From the NCBI GenBank assembly GCA_963710745.1, contig CAVQBP010000027.1:124001-188000 (forward strand): a DNA stretch of 64,000 nt, written 5' to 3'. Of this stretch, positions 46,130-55,659 are shown piece after piece. This DNA comes from CAVQBP01 sp963710745. GTDB lineage: Bacteria > Bacteroidota > Ignavibacteria > Ignavibacteriales > Ignavibacteriaceae. Numbering within the stretch: position 1 is the first letter of the stretch; every line of letters begins with the position of its first letter. The notes beneath the pieces are model-generated. The model made no database searches, was not told where the DNA came from, and worked only from the letters and a program-made list of their open reading frames with translations. Both the position numbers and the translations under genes were made by a program.

Positions 46130-48232
46130 ATGAAAATAAAAAATTACTATTGGTTGAATTATCTGCTTCCAATCTCAGCGATTATTTTTTTATTTTTTTC
46201 AGAACAAACAAATGCCCAGGTGATATATAAAAGATGGAACACTTTTGATATCAATAAAATTACTACAATGTTTAGTAATTACGGCTCGCAAACAGAAGGA
46301 CAATTTTGGTACGGGTACGGGCATCACCCATCTATGGAGTATCCAACTGGAAGCGGCAATCAATACGGAATGGCAATAGGGTTTTACATTGGCGGCACAA
46401 GCGCCGATGGGGGAGGTGAAAATCCCGACGGCAAATGGTATATGGATATGACCCTTGGTGAGTATAAGGATAATTGGGATGATTCTCATTGGGATCCTTA
46501 TGGGCCGGGTCCTTATGAAAATGATGTTCCTTTAAATAGTGTGTTTAATTTTGTTGGAAAATCAACTCGTGCTGCCATGAGTGATGATATGGGAAGCTGG
46601 CCGGATTCTTCTAATGCTGATGGAAGATTTGGATGGCCGGAATTTTATCCCCATACTAATGCTCCGGTTTTATTAAATGCAAATGGATGGCCAGGCTGGG
46701 GACCTAACGGTGAACAGGTTGGGCATCAGGAAAGTTTTGGTGTAGCTTACGATGTTAACCATGTTGCAGAAGTTCCGCCGGAGAGATGGTTAAAAGCCCA
46801 AATGGTCTTCCGCGGGATGGCATTCAAAGGAAAGATTTATGAAAACTATATTTTTTGGTCATACGAAATTACTAATATAGGACAGCAGCCAATTACTGAC
46901 TGCTATTTTGGAATGATAATGGACTATGCCTTTCCTTGGAATAGACTCGATTGGGGGGAAGAGATCCAAGCTTTTGATAAAGATAGAAATATGGCTTATG
47001 CTTATAATCCTTCGGGAAGCGGCAATACTGAAGACGATAGAACTGTTTCGCCGACAGCTTACGGCGGATTAATTTATTTAAAGACTCCAAAGAAAGATGG
47101 TGGAGAGGAATCTGGTGTTTCAACTGTAAGCTGGTCTCTCGATCCTGGTGATGCCGATGATGGTAAAATATCAAATGATTATTATACAAGAAATATATTG
47201 AATGAAGGGAGTCCATACGATACTGATGGAGATGGAATTGATGATGCAAGTATAAGAGAAGGCGCGGAAGTTCCTTATGGTTATAGTGTAGCCGGCAGCG
47301 ATGGAAATAGTACATATATGAATTCAGGCCCAATAACATTAGAACCGGGGGAAAAAGATACATTAATTGTCTGTACAGTAATGGGTTCGAATCTGCTGGA
47401 TCTCAGAAAAAATGCCGATAGAGCAATAAATCTTTACAAGTCAGGTTTTAAAATTGCAGAACCTCCTGCTGAGCCAATAGTAACGGCAATTGCCGGGGAT
47501 AGAAAAGTTTCTTTAACGTGGGGAAAAGAGAGTGAAAGTTCACCCGGATTTGAAGGATATAGAATTTATAGAAGTAAAGATAATGGTGCAACCTGGGGTG
47601 ATAGAGTGATTACGGATGCTAATGGTACTGAAATTGGCTATGTCCCCTTAGCTCAATTTGACTTAAAAGATGGAATTGTGGGAACTTCTACAAACCAGGA
47701 AGCAACCTGGCTGGATTTTGGAACTGATACCGGGTTACCTGAAACTGATGAAAACGGCAACTATGTTTTTGTAGATGAAAATCTTATAAACGGATTAAAT
47801 TATAGATACTTTATTGCCGCATATAACGTCGGAACCGATGTAATCCCGCCTGTTGAAAATTCACCAGTAACAGATCCAAGTATAAGTGGTGATAATACAG
47901 TAGCTGCGACACCAAGATCTGCTATTGAAACACAATCACTGGATCAAATTAAAGTAGTTCCAAATCCGTATATATCAACAAATGAATTTGAAACTGTTCC
48001 AAATGTGAGGGAATTACATTTCACTCATTTACCTTCACAATGTGAAATAAGAATTTACAACATTGCAATGGAGCAAATTGTTGTTCTTAACCATACGAAT
48101 AACACTAGCGAAGAAGTGTGGAATTTAAGAACATCCGGTAATCAGGAAGTAGCACCGGGTTTATATGTCTACTACGTCTCATCGCAGCTCATTTCTGGTG
48201 AGAAAATTGGAAAATTTGTAATCATTAAATGA
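46130..48232 (+). CDS. Secreted protein with fibronectin-like segment and T9SS-like C-terminal domain
   Basis: The 700-residue protein has a signal peptide (about 1-29, TNA), an N-terminal region rich in Trp, Tyr and Gly (WYGYGHHPSMEYPTGSG) and a fibronectin-III-like stretch at about 445-560 (RKVSLTWGKESES, GYRIYRSKDNG). The C-terminal domain starts near 608 with KVVPNPYIS, continues with CEIRIYNIAMEQIV and ends GKFVIIK, a T9SS type A-like pattern. Its tail and position match the 1062-residue protein at 3275. It is likely placed on the surface beside the receptor and may take the part that SusD plays in classical loci; that is inference. An AAGGAG site precedes the ATG, and its last codons abut the next reading frame. 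Confidence 0.77.
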   Translation: MKIKNYYWLNYLLPISAIIFLFFSEQTNAQVIYKRWNTFDINKITTMFSNYGSQTEGQFWYGYGHHPSMEYPTGSGNQYGMAIGFYIGGTSADGGGENPDGKWYMDMTLGEYKDNWDDSHWDPYGPGPYENDVPLNSVFNFVGKSTRAAMSDDMGSWPDSSNADGRFGWPEFYPHTNAPVLLNANGWPGWGPNGEQVGHQESFGVAYDVNHVAEVPPERWLKAQMVFRGMAFKGKIYENYIFWSYEITNIGQQPITDCYFGMIMDYAFPWNRLDWGEEIQAFDKDRNMAYAYNPSGSGNTEDDRTVSPTAYGGLIYLKTPKKDGGEESGVSTVSWSLDPGDADDGKISNDYYTRNILNEGSPYDTDGDGIDDASIREGAEVPYGYSVAGSDGNSTYMNSGPITLEPGEKDTLIVCTVMGSNLLDLRKNADRAINLYKSGFKIAEPPAEPIVTAIAGDRKVSLTWGKESESSPGFEGYRIYRSKDNGATWGDRVITDANGTEIGYVPLAQFDLKDGIVGTSTNQEATWLDFGTDTGLPETDENGNYVFVDENLINGLNYRYFIAAYNVGTDVIPPVENSPVTDPSISGDNTVAATPRSAIETQSLDQIKVVPNPYISTNEFETVPNVRELHFTHLPSQCEIRIYNIAMEQIVVLNHTNNTSEEVWNLRTSGNQEVAPGLYVYYVSSQLISGEKIGKFVIIK

Positions 48233-48282
48233 GTTGTTATAGAAAACAAAAATTAACATCAAATTTTTTAGGAGAAAAAACG

Positions 48283-49308
48283 ATGAGAAAAAAAATGACT
48301 AATGGAATCTTTTTAATCCTATGGTTTTCAGTTACTGTTTCCTTATATGCTCAAAATACTGATCAGGTCGGCACTTCGATGGGTAACTTCTTAAAAATTG
48401 GAGTGGGACCAAGAGCAATTGCTATGGGAGAAGCATTTGTTGCACTTTCTGATGATGCAAGTTCTCTTTACTGGAACCCTGCCGGAATAGCAAGAATTAA
48501 TAAAAATGAAGTTTTAATACAAACAACAAAATGGGTTGCTGAAACTAACTTATACTATTTGGGTGTGGTATTGCCAATGGGAGATTTTGGAGCATTTGGA
48601 GCAGATTTTTATAACTTCTCATCCGGAGATATGGAAGAAACTACACTTCAGCAGCCGGACGGAACCGGCAGAACTTTTAGTACAAGTAATTTAGCTATCG
48701 GTCTTACATATTCAAAACTACTTACTGATCGCTTTTCTGTAGGTTTTTCTATAAAATATATTACTGAATCTTTATCAAGAGAAAATGCAAGTGCCTATGC
48801 TTTTGACATCGGCAGTATTTATACTACCAACTTTTTGAATGAAATGAAATTAGGCATTGCTTTATCTAACCTTGGCACTTCAATGGAACTTGACGGACCT
48901 GATCTAATTGTCAGCCATGATGTTGCTCCGGATGTACCGACAAACAAAACTGTTGATGCACGACTGGGAACTCAATCATGGGATCTCCCGTTAACTTTCA
49001 GAATAGGTATGGGGACTTACGTATTTAATGATGAGAATAATTCTTTATCTATGGAGGTAGATGTTAATGACACCCGTGATTATCAGGCAAGATATAATAT
49101 AGGAAGCGAGTATACGGTTAAATTGATCGGACAGCAAAAGGTAAGTATAAGAGCCGGTTATAAAGGTAATTATGATGAAGAAGGATTGACTCTAGGCGGC
49201 GGGCTATTCTTAACCCTGGCAAACTTTGATTTCAAATTAGATTATGCATTTGCAGATGTTAACAGGCTGGGGAATGTTCATAGATATTCAATCAGTATTC
49301 TTTTTTAA
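48283..49308 (+). CDS. PorV/PorQ-family outer-membrane protein, second copy
   Basis: The 341-residue protein has a signal peptide (MRKKMTNGIFLILWFSV to LYAQ). The family start follows: GNFLKIGVGPRAIAMGEAFV, then SSLYWNPAGIAR, then barrel strands ending YSISILF. I chose the ATG at 48283 because AGGAG at 48270-48274 stands before it and a normal signal peptide follows. An upstream in-frame ATG at 48229 overlaps the previous gene by 4 bases but would spoil the signal peptide. Like the copy at 6546 it directly follows a T9SS-like cargo gene, so it may help export that protein. Confidence 0.85.
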   Translation: MRKKMTNGIFLILWFSVTVSLYAQNTDQVGTSMGNFLKIGVGPRAIAMGEAFVALSDDASSLYWNPAGIARINKNEVLIQTTKWVAETNLYYLGVVLPMGDFGAFGADFYNFSSGDMEETTLQQPDGTGRTFSTSNLAIGLTYSKLLTDRFSVGFSIKYITESLSRENASAYAFDIGSIYTTNFLNEMKLGIALSNLGTSMELDGPDLIVSHDVAPDVPTNKTVDARLGTQSWDLPLTFRIGMGTYVFNDENNSLSMEVDVNDTRDYQARYNIGSEYTVKLIGQQKVSIRAGYKGNYDEEGLTLGGGLFLTLANFDFKLDYAFADVNRLGNVHRYSISILF

Positions 49309-49332
49309 GAAAGTATTTTAAGGAGAGACATC

Positions 49333-50757
49333 ATGAACAAAAGTTTTACTAAGCTTTTATTTTTTATAGTTTTTTCATCTTTTTTTCTTGTTATAGTATT
49401 TGAAGGGTGTAAAAAGTTGGATTGGCCATCCAATCCGCCCGATACTGAGAGACCAAAAGTTTTAGCTATTACACCTGAATCAGAAAGTATTATGGTCCCC
49501 GCTGATAAAAAAATTCAATTGAAATTTAATATCAATATGGATGTTTCCAGTCTTAATGAGAATGCTAAAGTTTATAAAGATAATGATACAAATGCCTTAG
49601 CAGGCGAATGGAATGGCGAAAATGGAACTTATACATTTACTCCTGCAAGCTCGTTTGAAGAGCTTTCGAAATATAATGTAAAACTTAAAGGGGCTTTTAA
49701 TGAAGGAGATCAATGGGAAGGTCCGGGTTTAAGAGGTGCCGATGGTGTTTCAATGAAATATGAAAATACTTTTTTCTTTTCTACGGAAGGAAATTACGGT
49801 GCTTCTCCTCTTTATCTGGGATCTGGAAATCCTGGAAATGCTGCCGAAGGTAAAGCTGGTATTGGTATAGTTAAAAATTTTGAAACAACCGAGGTCGGGG
49901 ACTTTAATCCCGATGGATCTCTAAGTATCGAACTCAACCCCGCCGGAACTGAATTATATATTGCCAGTTTAGCTGACAATGCCGTGGGAATTCTGGAAAC
50001 ATCCGGCGGAAGTATTGTAGCTACTGTTCCAATGCCCGACAGTGTAGAGGAACCCTGGTTTGTCTGTTTTACTCCTAATGGTTCCGAGGCATGGGTCCTT
50101 TGCAGAGGGACAAACGATATTGTAGTAATTAATACTGCCTCCCGATCTGTTTCCGCTACAATTCCTTTGGCTGATTATTGCCAGGAAGGTGCTTTCTTAT
50201 ATAAGATGGCAATAGATCATGCCGGTAAAAAAGGTTATATAAGCACAAGAACAGGCCAGTCGGTTATTGTAGTTGATATAATTAATAAATCCGCAATAAC
50301 AAATATTGAAAATGTTGTGGAAGAGGAAGCCACCGGTGAAATTGTAATCTTACCTGATGACTCAAAAGTATTAGTATGCAATAACTGGTCTTCACCATCA
50401 TTTAGGATAATTGATCCGTCTACAAATACTGTTGAAGGTGAATTGGAATTAGGTGAAGGCGGTGATTACTATTTTACAGATGTTGTCGATAACTATCTAT
50501 ATATGGCTGGCAGATGGGATGCCCTAATCTACAAAATTGATTTAACCGATTTCTCAATTGCGGCTGAAATAAATATTGCTGACGAAGGGATTATTGATGA
50601 AATGCAGGGTATTACAGTTGATCCTGCAAAACAGGTCGTTTATGTAGTTGCAAATACTTATGAAGATGGTGCGGTTTTAATTTTCAGGACTTCCGATCTT
50701 TCCTTTTTAGGTGCTATTAAAACCGGTCCATGGAGAGATATTGTAGTTAAGAAATGA
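49333..50757 (+). CDS. Surface or periplasmic protein with Ig-like domain and YVTN-type beta-propeller
   Basis: The 474-residue protein starts with a hydrophobic leader ending VFEGC, so Cys26 may be a lipid-attachment site, although the lipobox is not ideal. A Big_5/Ig-like domain is at about 38-150 (PKVLAITPESESIMVPADKKI, LKFNINMDV). A YncE-like propeller follows with repeats such as GTELYIASLADNAVGILET, SEAWVLCRGTNDIVVINTA and KKGYISTRTGQSVIVVDI. Propellers of this type bind proteins or glycans. The function in this locus is unknown; ligand binding at the surface is plausible. Its stop overlaps the next start (ATGA), so the two are translationally coupled. Confidence 0.75.
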   Translation: MNKSFTKLLFFIVFSSFFLVIVFEGCKKLDWPSNPPDTERPKVLAITPESESIMVPADKKIQLKFNINMDVSSLNENAKVYKDNDTNALAGEWNGENGTYTFTPASSFEELSKYNVKLKGAFNEGDQWEGPGLRGADGVSMKYENTFFFSTEGNYGASPLYLGSGNPGNAAEGKAGIGIVKNFETTEVGDFNPDGSLSIELNPAGTELYIASLADNAVGILETSGGSIVATVPMPDSVEEPWFVCFTPNGSEAWVLCRGTNDIVVINTASRSVSATIPLADYCQEGAFLYKMAIDHAGKKGYISTRTGQSVIVVDIINKSAITNIENVVEEEATGEIVILPDDSKVLVCNNWSSPSFRIIDPSTNTVEGELELGEGGDYYFTDVVDNYLYMAGRWDALIYKIDLTDFSIAAEINIADEGIIDEMQGITVDPAKQVVYVVANTYEDGAVLIFRTSDLSFLGAIKTGPWRDIVVKK

Positions 50758-51803
50758 ACGACTGCATGAATATAATGTTTAATCTTAAATATACGAAGGC
50801 TGCTAGCTTCATTATCGTTTTTGTATTTGCCTGTGGTTTTGCATTGGGACAAAATAAAGGGGGCAGGTGGCAGTTTGAAAATAACGGAAATGATTCCTGC
50901 AGCTGGAATTCAAACAACCATGTTGGTTTATTATCGGGTAGCGCGGCTTTTTCAACTTTAGAACCATTAGCAGAAGGTAATTATTATTTATCTTTAGAAA
51001 ACGAAAATAATTATGGCACTTTTCGTTTAAGCGATAATAATGATTTAGATTTCCGAAATGAAAGCCTTGCAATTTCTTTATGGGTTTATCCTGTTGAGGC
51101 AAACAGTAATCCGCAGTTTTTGCTTATAAAAGGAGATAGAGCAGGAAATTCAAAAACAGATAACTATTCACTTAGACTTACCTCTACTGAAAATGAAAGT
51201 TCCCTGGAATTTCTTACTCATTTGGAATCCGGTACTTTAAGAAGTGTTACTTCTTCTTTTATAGTTCCCCCAAATCAATGGTCATTTATTGCGGTATATT
51301 ATGATTATCAAAATTCTAAAATATATTTATGGAATGATGAGAAAGCCGCTCCGGTAGATACATTTAATTTTACTGCTGACTTATTCCCAAATGATGACAG
51401 TCTTTTTATTGGCGCCTCAGGTAAAAACGGATTTAAGAGATTTTGGGGAAGAATTGATGATGTCAGGATTGGCTCAAATATTAACCAGATATTATTCGAT
51501 GTTACCGGTGTTGAATCTTTAAATCAAATTCATCCTGCTGTTTCTTTTAAATTGAACCAAAATTTTCCCAATCCTTTCAATCCCGAAACTACAATTAGAT
51601 TTTCACTGAACGATAACGGTTTTACTAATCTTGAAGTTTATAATTTACTCGGGCAGCATGTTGCTGATTTATTAAATGGTGAAGTTTCGGCAGGTGAGCA
51701 TAAAATAATTTTTAATGCAGAAAATCTTCCTTCGGGTGTCTATTTATATAAATTACAGCAAGGCAGCCATTCGGAAATAAAGAAGATGTTATTGCTTAAA
51801 TAA
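50754..51803 (+). CDS. LamG/concanavalin-like domain protein with canonical T9SS tail
   Basis: The 349-residue protein has a signal peptide (cleavage near residue 33, FALG then Q). A LamG/concanavalin-A-like jelly roll is at about 60-240 (LAISLWVYPVEAN, then WSFIAVYYDYQNSKIYLW and FWGRIDDVRIG). A canonical T9SS type A sorting domain is at about 260-349: LNQNFPNPFNPETTIRF, NLEVYNLLGQHV, NLPSGVYLYKL, KKMLLLK. It is probably a surface lectin-like protein for the target glycan. The ATG overlaps the preceding stop by 4 bases. An alternative in-frame ATG 7 codons further on would give a tidier signal peptide. Confidence 0.85.
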   Translation: MNDCMNIMFNLKYTKAASFIIVFVFACGFALGQNKGGRWQFENNGNDSCSWNSNNHVGLLSGSAAFSTLEPLAEGNYYLSLENENNYGTFRLSDNNDLDFRNESLAISLWVYPVEANSNPQFLLIKGDRAGNSKTDNYSLRLTSTENESSLEFLTHLESGTLRSVTSSFIVPPNQWSFIAVYYDYQNSKIYLWNDEKAAPVDTFNFTADLFPNDDSLFIGASGKNGFKRFWGRIDDVRIGSNINQILFDVTGVESLNQIHPAVSFKLNQNFPNPFNPETTIRFSLNDNGFTNLEVYNLLGQHVADLLNGEVSAGEHKIIFNAENLPSGVYLYKLQQGSHSEIKKMLLLK

Positions 51804-51835
51804 AATTCTATCAAATAATCTTTCAGAGAATAAAT

Positions 51836-53899
51836 ATGATTTCAAAATTATTATCTTTTTTTCTTTATTCCCTTTTACTAATTCTATTAAGCTGTTCTAA
51901 TTCTAACAGCCCGTTTGTAAAAGTTGAAAACAAGTATTTACAAATTGAATTTGATGATTCTCTCTACAGTAAAGTTATCTCAACTATGGGGGATCATGAA
52001 GTTGTGCTTAGTGATTATTCTGCTTCAGAGTATCCGATTACTGATGGTAAGGAAATCAGCAAATTTTATCTTAAGGATTCTAAATCCAATCAAGTAGAAA
52101 ATGAATTAGGAAAAGGTGAAGAGTTTGTAATCACAGGTCTTTCTAAAAATAATATTCAGAAACAGATCTCTGTTTCGATTTATGAAAATTTCCCCTCCTC
52201 TGCATTTTTTAAAGTTACTTATAAAAATGTGGGAGCCAATCAGGTTACAGTTAATAAATGGGTAAATAATGCTTACAATATAAAAACTGAAGAAAAGGAA
52301 AGCCCTCCTTTCTGGTCCTACCAGGGAGCAACTTATGATGATAGGAGAGATTGGGTCAAACCAATAAAACTGGGATTTGAACAGGAAAATTACATGGGCA
52401 TGAACGCAAGCGACTATGGCGGAGGTACACCTGTTGTAGATGTTTGGGGTAAGAGTGCCGGTATAGCTGTCGGGCTTGTTGAAACTACTCCAAAACTGGT
52501 GAAGCTTCCGGTAAAAATGAAAAGTGAAAAAACCGGCGCTGAGATTAGCATTGAATATGAAAAGGAGCAAATTCTAAAACCTGGAGAATCGTTTGAAACC
52601 TATGAATCTTTCGTGAATGTACACAAAGGGGATTATTATGCAACTCTGAAAAATTTCAGAAAAATAATGTCTAAAAAAGGTTTAGAGATGCAGAAATTTC
52701 CCGAAACATCTTACCAGCCGATCTGGTGTGCATGGGGTTATGAAAGGGATTTTAAAGTAAAAGATGTTCTAGGTACTCTTCCTGAAGTTAAAAAATTAGG
52801 ATTTAAATGGGCTGTTCTTGATGACGGCTGGCAAACTTCTGAAGGGGATTGGTATCTGAATCCTAAGAAGTTTCCAGGCGGTGACAGCAGCATGAAAGCA
52901 TTTGTTGATAAAATACATGCCGCGGGACTTAAAGCAAAACTATGGTGGGCGCCGCTGGCTGTAGATCCCGGGACTGATTTAATTAAGAAACATCCGGATA
53001 TGCTGCTGCTTAATAAAGATGGTTCAAAGCGGGATATTTCCTGGTGGGACAGCTACTATTTATGTCCGGCTTATGATGAAACACTCAGCTATACAAAAAA
53101 TCTGGTTACCAAAATCTTTAATGTTTGGGGATATGACGGAATAAAAATAGATGGACAGCATCTTAACGCTGTTCCGCCTTGTTATAATCCAAAGCATAAT
53201 CATGCTTACCCGGAAGAATCAGTTGAAAAGCTGCAGGATTTTTGGAAAATGGTTTATGAAACCGCCGTCAGTATAAAAAAAGATGCTGTGGTCGAAATTT
53301 GCCCATGCGGTACTAACTATTCATTTTACAATCTGCCTTATATGAACCAGCCTGTTGCCTCCGACCCTGAATCATCCTGGCAAATTAGATTAAAAGGTAA
53401 AACACTTAAAGGACTAATGGGAGAAAGTCTTCCTTACTATGGAGACCATGTTGAGCTTAGCAGCAATAAGAGTGATTTTGCATCTACGGTAGGAATCGGC
53501 GGTGTGATAGGTACTAAATTCGTTTGGCCGGTTGGTATTCATATAAATAAAGAGACAGGTGATATTGGCCTTACAGGTGAAAAAGAGAAAGAATGGGCAA
53601 AATGGGTAAAAATTTATGATGATAAGATGCTTTCGAAAGGTATTTATCTCGGCGAACTGTATGACATAGGTTTCGATAAACCTGAGACTCACGCGATCAG
53701 TAAAAACGGGAAAATGTTTTATGCTTTTTATGCTCCCGAATGGGACGGAAAAGTAGAATTACGCGGTCTTGAAAATAAAACTTATAAAGTGAAGGACTAT
53801 GTAAACAATACTGAACTTGGTGAAGTAACCGGACCATTATCATCTTTACCTGTAAAGTTTGAACATTCATTGTTAATTGAATGCGCCCCTGTGAATTGA
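51836..53899 (+). CDS. GH36/GH27-clan (alpha-galactosidase-like) lipoprotein
   Basis: The 687-residue protein has a clear lipobox (LLSC, Cys20). An N-terminal beta-sandwich (about 25-280) precedes a clan GH-D barrel with PIWCAWGYERDF, WAVLDDGWQTSEGDWY, the nucleophile Asp439 in GYDGIKIDGQH and the acid/base Asp510 in VASDPESSWQ. These enzymes cleave terminal alpha-galactose or alpha-N-acetylgalactosamine. The two specificities are hard to separate by eye. With AgaS, KbaZ and KbaY downstream, an alpha-galactosyl or alpha-N-acetylgalactosaminyl substrate fits. As a lipoprotein it should sit at the outer membrane. It follows the LamG gene after 32 bases, so it is in the same transcript. Confidence 0.86.
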   Translation: MISKLLSFFLYSLLLILLSCSNSNSPFVKVENKYLQIEFDDSLYSKVISTMGDHEVVLSDYSASEYPITDGKEISKFYLKDSKSNQVENELGKGEEFVITGLSKNNIQKQISVSIYENFPSSAFFKVTYKNVGANQVTVNKWVNNAYNIKTEEKESPPFWSYQGATYDDRRDWVKPIKLGFEQENYMGMNASDYGGGTPVVDVWGKSAGIAVGLVETTPKLVKLPVKMKSEKTGAEISIEYEKEQILKPGESFETYESFVNVHKGDYYATLKNFRKIMSKKGLEMQKFPETSYQPIWCAWGYERDFKVKDVLGTLPEVKKLGFKWAVLDDGWQTSEGDWYLNPKKFPGGDSSMKAFVDKIHAAGLKAKLWWAPLAVDPGTDLIKKHPDMLLLNKDGSKRDISWWDSYYLCPAYDETLSYTKNLVTKIFNVWGYDGIKIDGQHLNAVPPCYNPKHNHAYPEESVEKLQDFWKMVYETAVSIKKDAVVEICPCGTNYSFYNLPYMNQPVASDPESSWQIRLKGKTLKGLMGESLPYYGDHVELSSNKSDFASTVGIGGVIGTKFVWPVGIHINKETGDIGLTGEKEKEWAKWVKIYDDKMLSKGIYLGELYDIGFDKPETHAISKNGKMFYAFYAPEWDGKVELRGLENKTYKVKDYVNNTELGEVTGPLSSLPVKFEHSLLIECAPVN

Positions 53900-53983
53900 T
53901 GATACCAGAGGAAACTATTTGTCTTTATTGAAAAGAAATATTTTAAATATATCCAGGAAACTTCTGTACTTATAAAAATTATT

Positions 53984-55531
53984 ATGAAACGTCGATCATT
54001 TCTCAAGACATCCGGAGTAATTGCAATTGGTGCAGGTGCTGCCAGTAAGTTATTTGGGTTTGTACCGGCACATAATTGGGAAAGATATGATTTTGGAAGC
54101 GGTCCGGTTGTTAGTGATCGGCTTAACCAGGGTCCGTTTCCAATCTATGAACCTGAAGTTGTTGTACCCGGTAGTGAAGTTGTAACGACTACTAATCCTT
54201 CCGATAAAATATTGAAAAATTTTGGAATGGGATTAACTGTATATATATCCGGTGATATCGGACCTCCCAGTGTAAAAGGTGAAAAGCTTGAAAAATCTAT
54301 TGAGGATTTAATTAAAATTCCATTTGTACAAAAAGTATATCTTAGACCAAATTGGAGAGATATTCAAAGACAGCCGTCTAAATTGGATTTCCCGGAATAT
54401 TGGAAAATTACATTTGATATTGCTAAGCAATACAAAAAAAGAATTGGGTTTAGAATTATGACGGAAAATCCGGATATACCCGAATTAGGCGCACCCGGTT
54501 TTCTAATTAATAAAATCCCTTATGTAAGTTTGAAAGGATCCTGGAAGAATAGTTCATCAGAAATTCGAAATAAAAAAGAACACAAATTTCCGAGGTATGA
54601 TCACCCAGAATATCAAAAGGCATTTACTCAATTAAATGAATTGCTTGCCGGAGAATTAAACGGCAATCAGCAGATTGAGTATATGGATACTTTTATGTAT
54701 GGCTTTTGGGGAGAAGGACATTCGTGGCCGTTTGAAGGAAATCCATTCCCGGATAATGTAACTGCTGAAAAAACATTTGTAAAGATGTTTGATATACAGC
54801 TTAAACATTGGACAAAAATCCCTTTAGTTACGAATACCCAGCCTGATTTTAGCAGAGTAGGAAATTCTGAATTAGTTGATAGAACAGTTAGAACAAATAA
54901 TTGGCTTAGAACAGATACTGTCTATATTGAAAATATGCAGATAGAATCATTAAGCAATAGACCTAGCTGGATAGCAGCAGCTTGTGAAGTGGGATTGGGT
55001 ACTCTTGAAAGGCATGAAAAAGAGATGTACGAGAGAATCGGTTATAATGATAATCTGATCTCACATGTAATGGATCTTGGTGCAAACTATTGGTCAGTCT
55101 GGAACTGGCATAATATATCCGCTAGAAATATTCTGGACTATTATGAAAAATATCCGGATGGAATAGACAGCATAGTTAGAAAAATCGGCTACCGGGTCAG
55201 ACCCTCATGGATTTGGAGTTTTGATAAAGATGAACATCCCGGTTTAATTATGGGCTTTGTCAATGATGGAATTGCCGGTGTTCCCGGCATATTACGAATA
55301 ACAGTTTTCAGCAATGATGGCTCCGTCAATGTGAGCGGTTGTTTGGATCCCGGTTATCCAAAGCCCGCAGGAGTTAGGCAGGCTATGTTTATCCTGCCAA
55401 AAGGTACGAACTGGAATGGTTTAAAGGTTAAAGCTGAGATTGAAGTTAAGGGGGTACTTTATCCTGTAGAATGGGCATGCCATCAAAAATTAAATGCTGA
55501 TGGCTCATTAACTTTAAATGCCAATATGTAG
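53984..55531 (+). CDS. Tat-exported protein with TIM-barrel-like domain, putative glycoside hydrolase
   Basis: The 515-residue protein begins with a twin-arginine signal (MKRRSFLKTSG followed by an Ala/Gly-rich stretch), so it is exported folded. The body has sections typical of GH-A-type barrels: VYLRPNWRDIQRQPSKLDFP after an early strand, RIGFRIMTENPDI, then YMDTFMYGFWGEGHSWPF and YIENMQIESLSNRPSW. Glu residues in the last two segments are candidate catalytic acids. A beta-sandwich follows from about 425. I cannot place it in a known GH family. Its position between a GH36-like enzyme and agaS suggests a role in breaking down the same glycan, which is inference. Confidence 0.7.
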   Translation: MKRRSFLKTSGVIAIGAGAASKLFGFVPAHNWERYDFGSGPVVSDRLNQGPFPIYEPEVVVPGSEVVTTTNPSDKILKNFGMGLTVYISGDIGPPSVKGEKLEKSIEDLIKIPFVQKVYLRPNWRDIQRQPSKLDFPEYWKITFDIAKQYKKRIGFRIMTENPDIPELGAPGFLINKIPYVSLKGSWKNSSSEIRNKKEHKFPRYDHPEYQKAFTQLNELLAGELNGNQQIEYMDTFMYGFWGEGHSWPFEGNPFPDNVTAEKTFVKMFDIQLKHWTKIPLVTNTQPDFSRVGNSELVDRTVRTNNWLRTDTVYIENMQIESLSNRPSWIAAACEVGLGTLERHEKEMYERIGYNDNLISHVMDLGANYWSVWNWHNISARNILDYYEKYPDGIDSIVRKIGYRVRPSWIWSFDKDEHPGLIMGFVNDGIAGVPGILRITVFSNDGSVNVSGCLDPGYPKPAGVRQAMFILPKGTNWNGLKVKAEIEVKGVLYPVEWACHQKLNADGSLTLNANM

Positions 55532-55659
55532 ATAAGAAAAAGTAAATATATGAATGAAACAAATACGGTTCATAATATGAGGAGTTTCATTCTATTAGAA
55601 AAATTGTGGAGATAAACTTTTTGTTTTTACAAAGTTGAATAAAATTAAGGACCTAACAA

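Noticed and set aside
46893..47363. Open frame of 156 codons on the minus strand
   Set aside because: It lies wholly inside the secreted-protein gene at 46130, has a His/Leu/Tyr-rich low-complexity composition typical of antisense frames, and lacks a ribosome site.
48229..48282. Upstream ATG of the second PorV-like gene, overlapping the preceding stop by 4 bases
   Set aside because: The downstream ATG has a proper AGGAG site and begins a normal signal peptide; the upstream start would bury the signal peptide behind 18 polar residues.
52106..52570. Open frame of 154 codons on the minus strand
   Set aside because: It is antisense to the GH36-like gene, whose catalytic motifs are clear on the plus strand. 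The composition (Phe-, Ile- and Ser-rich) is that of a shadow frame.
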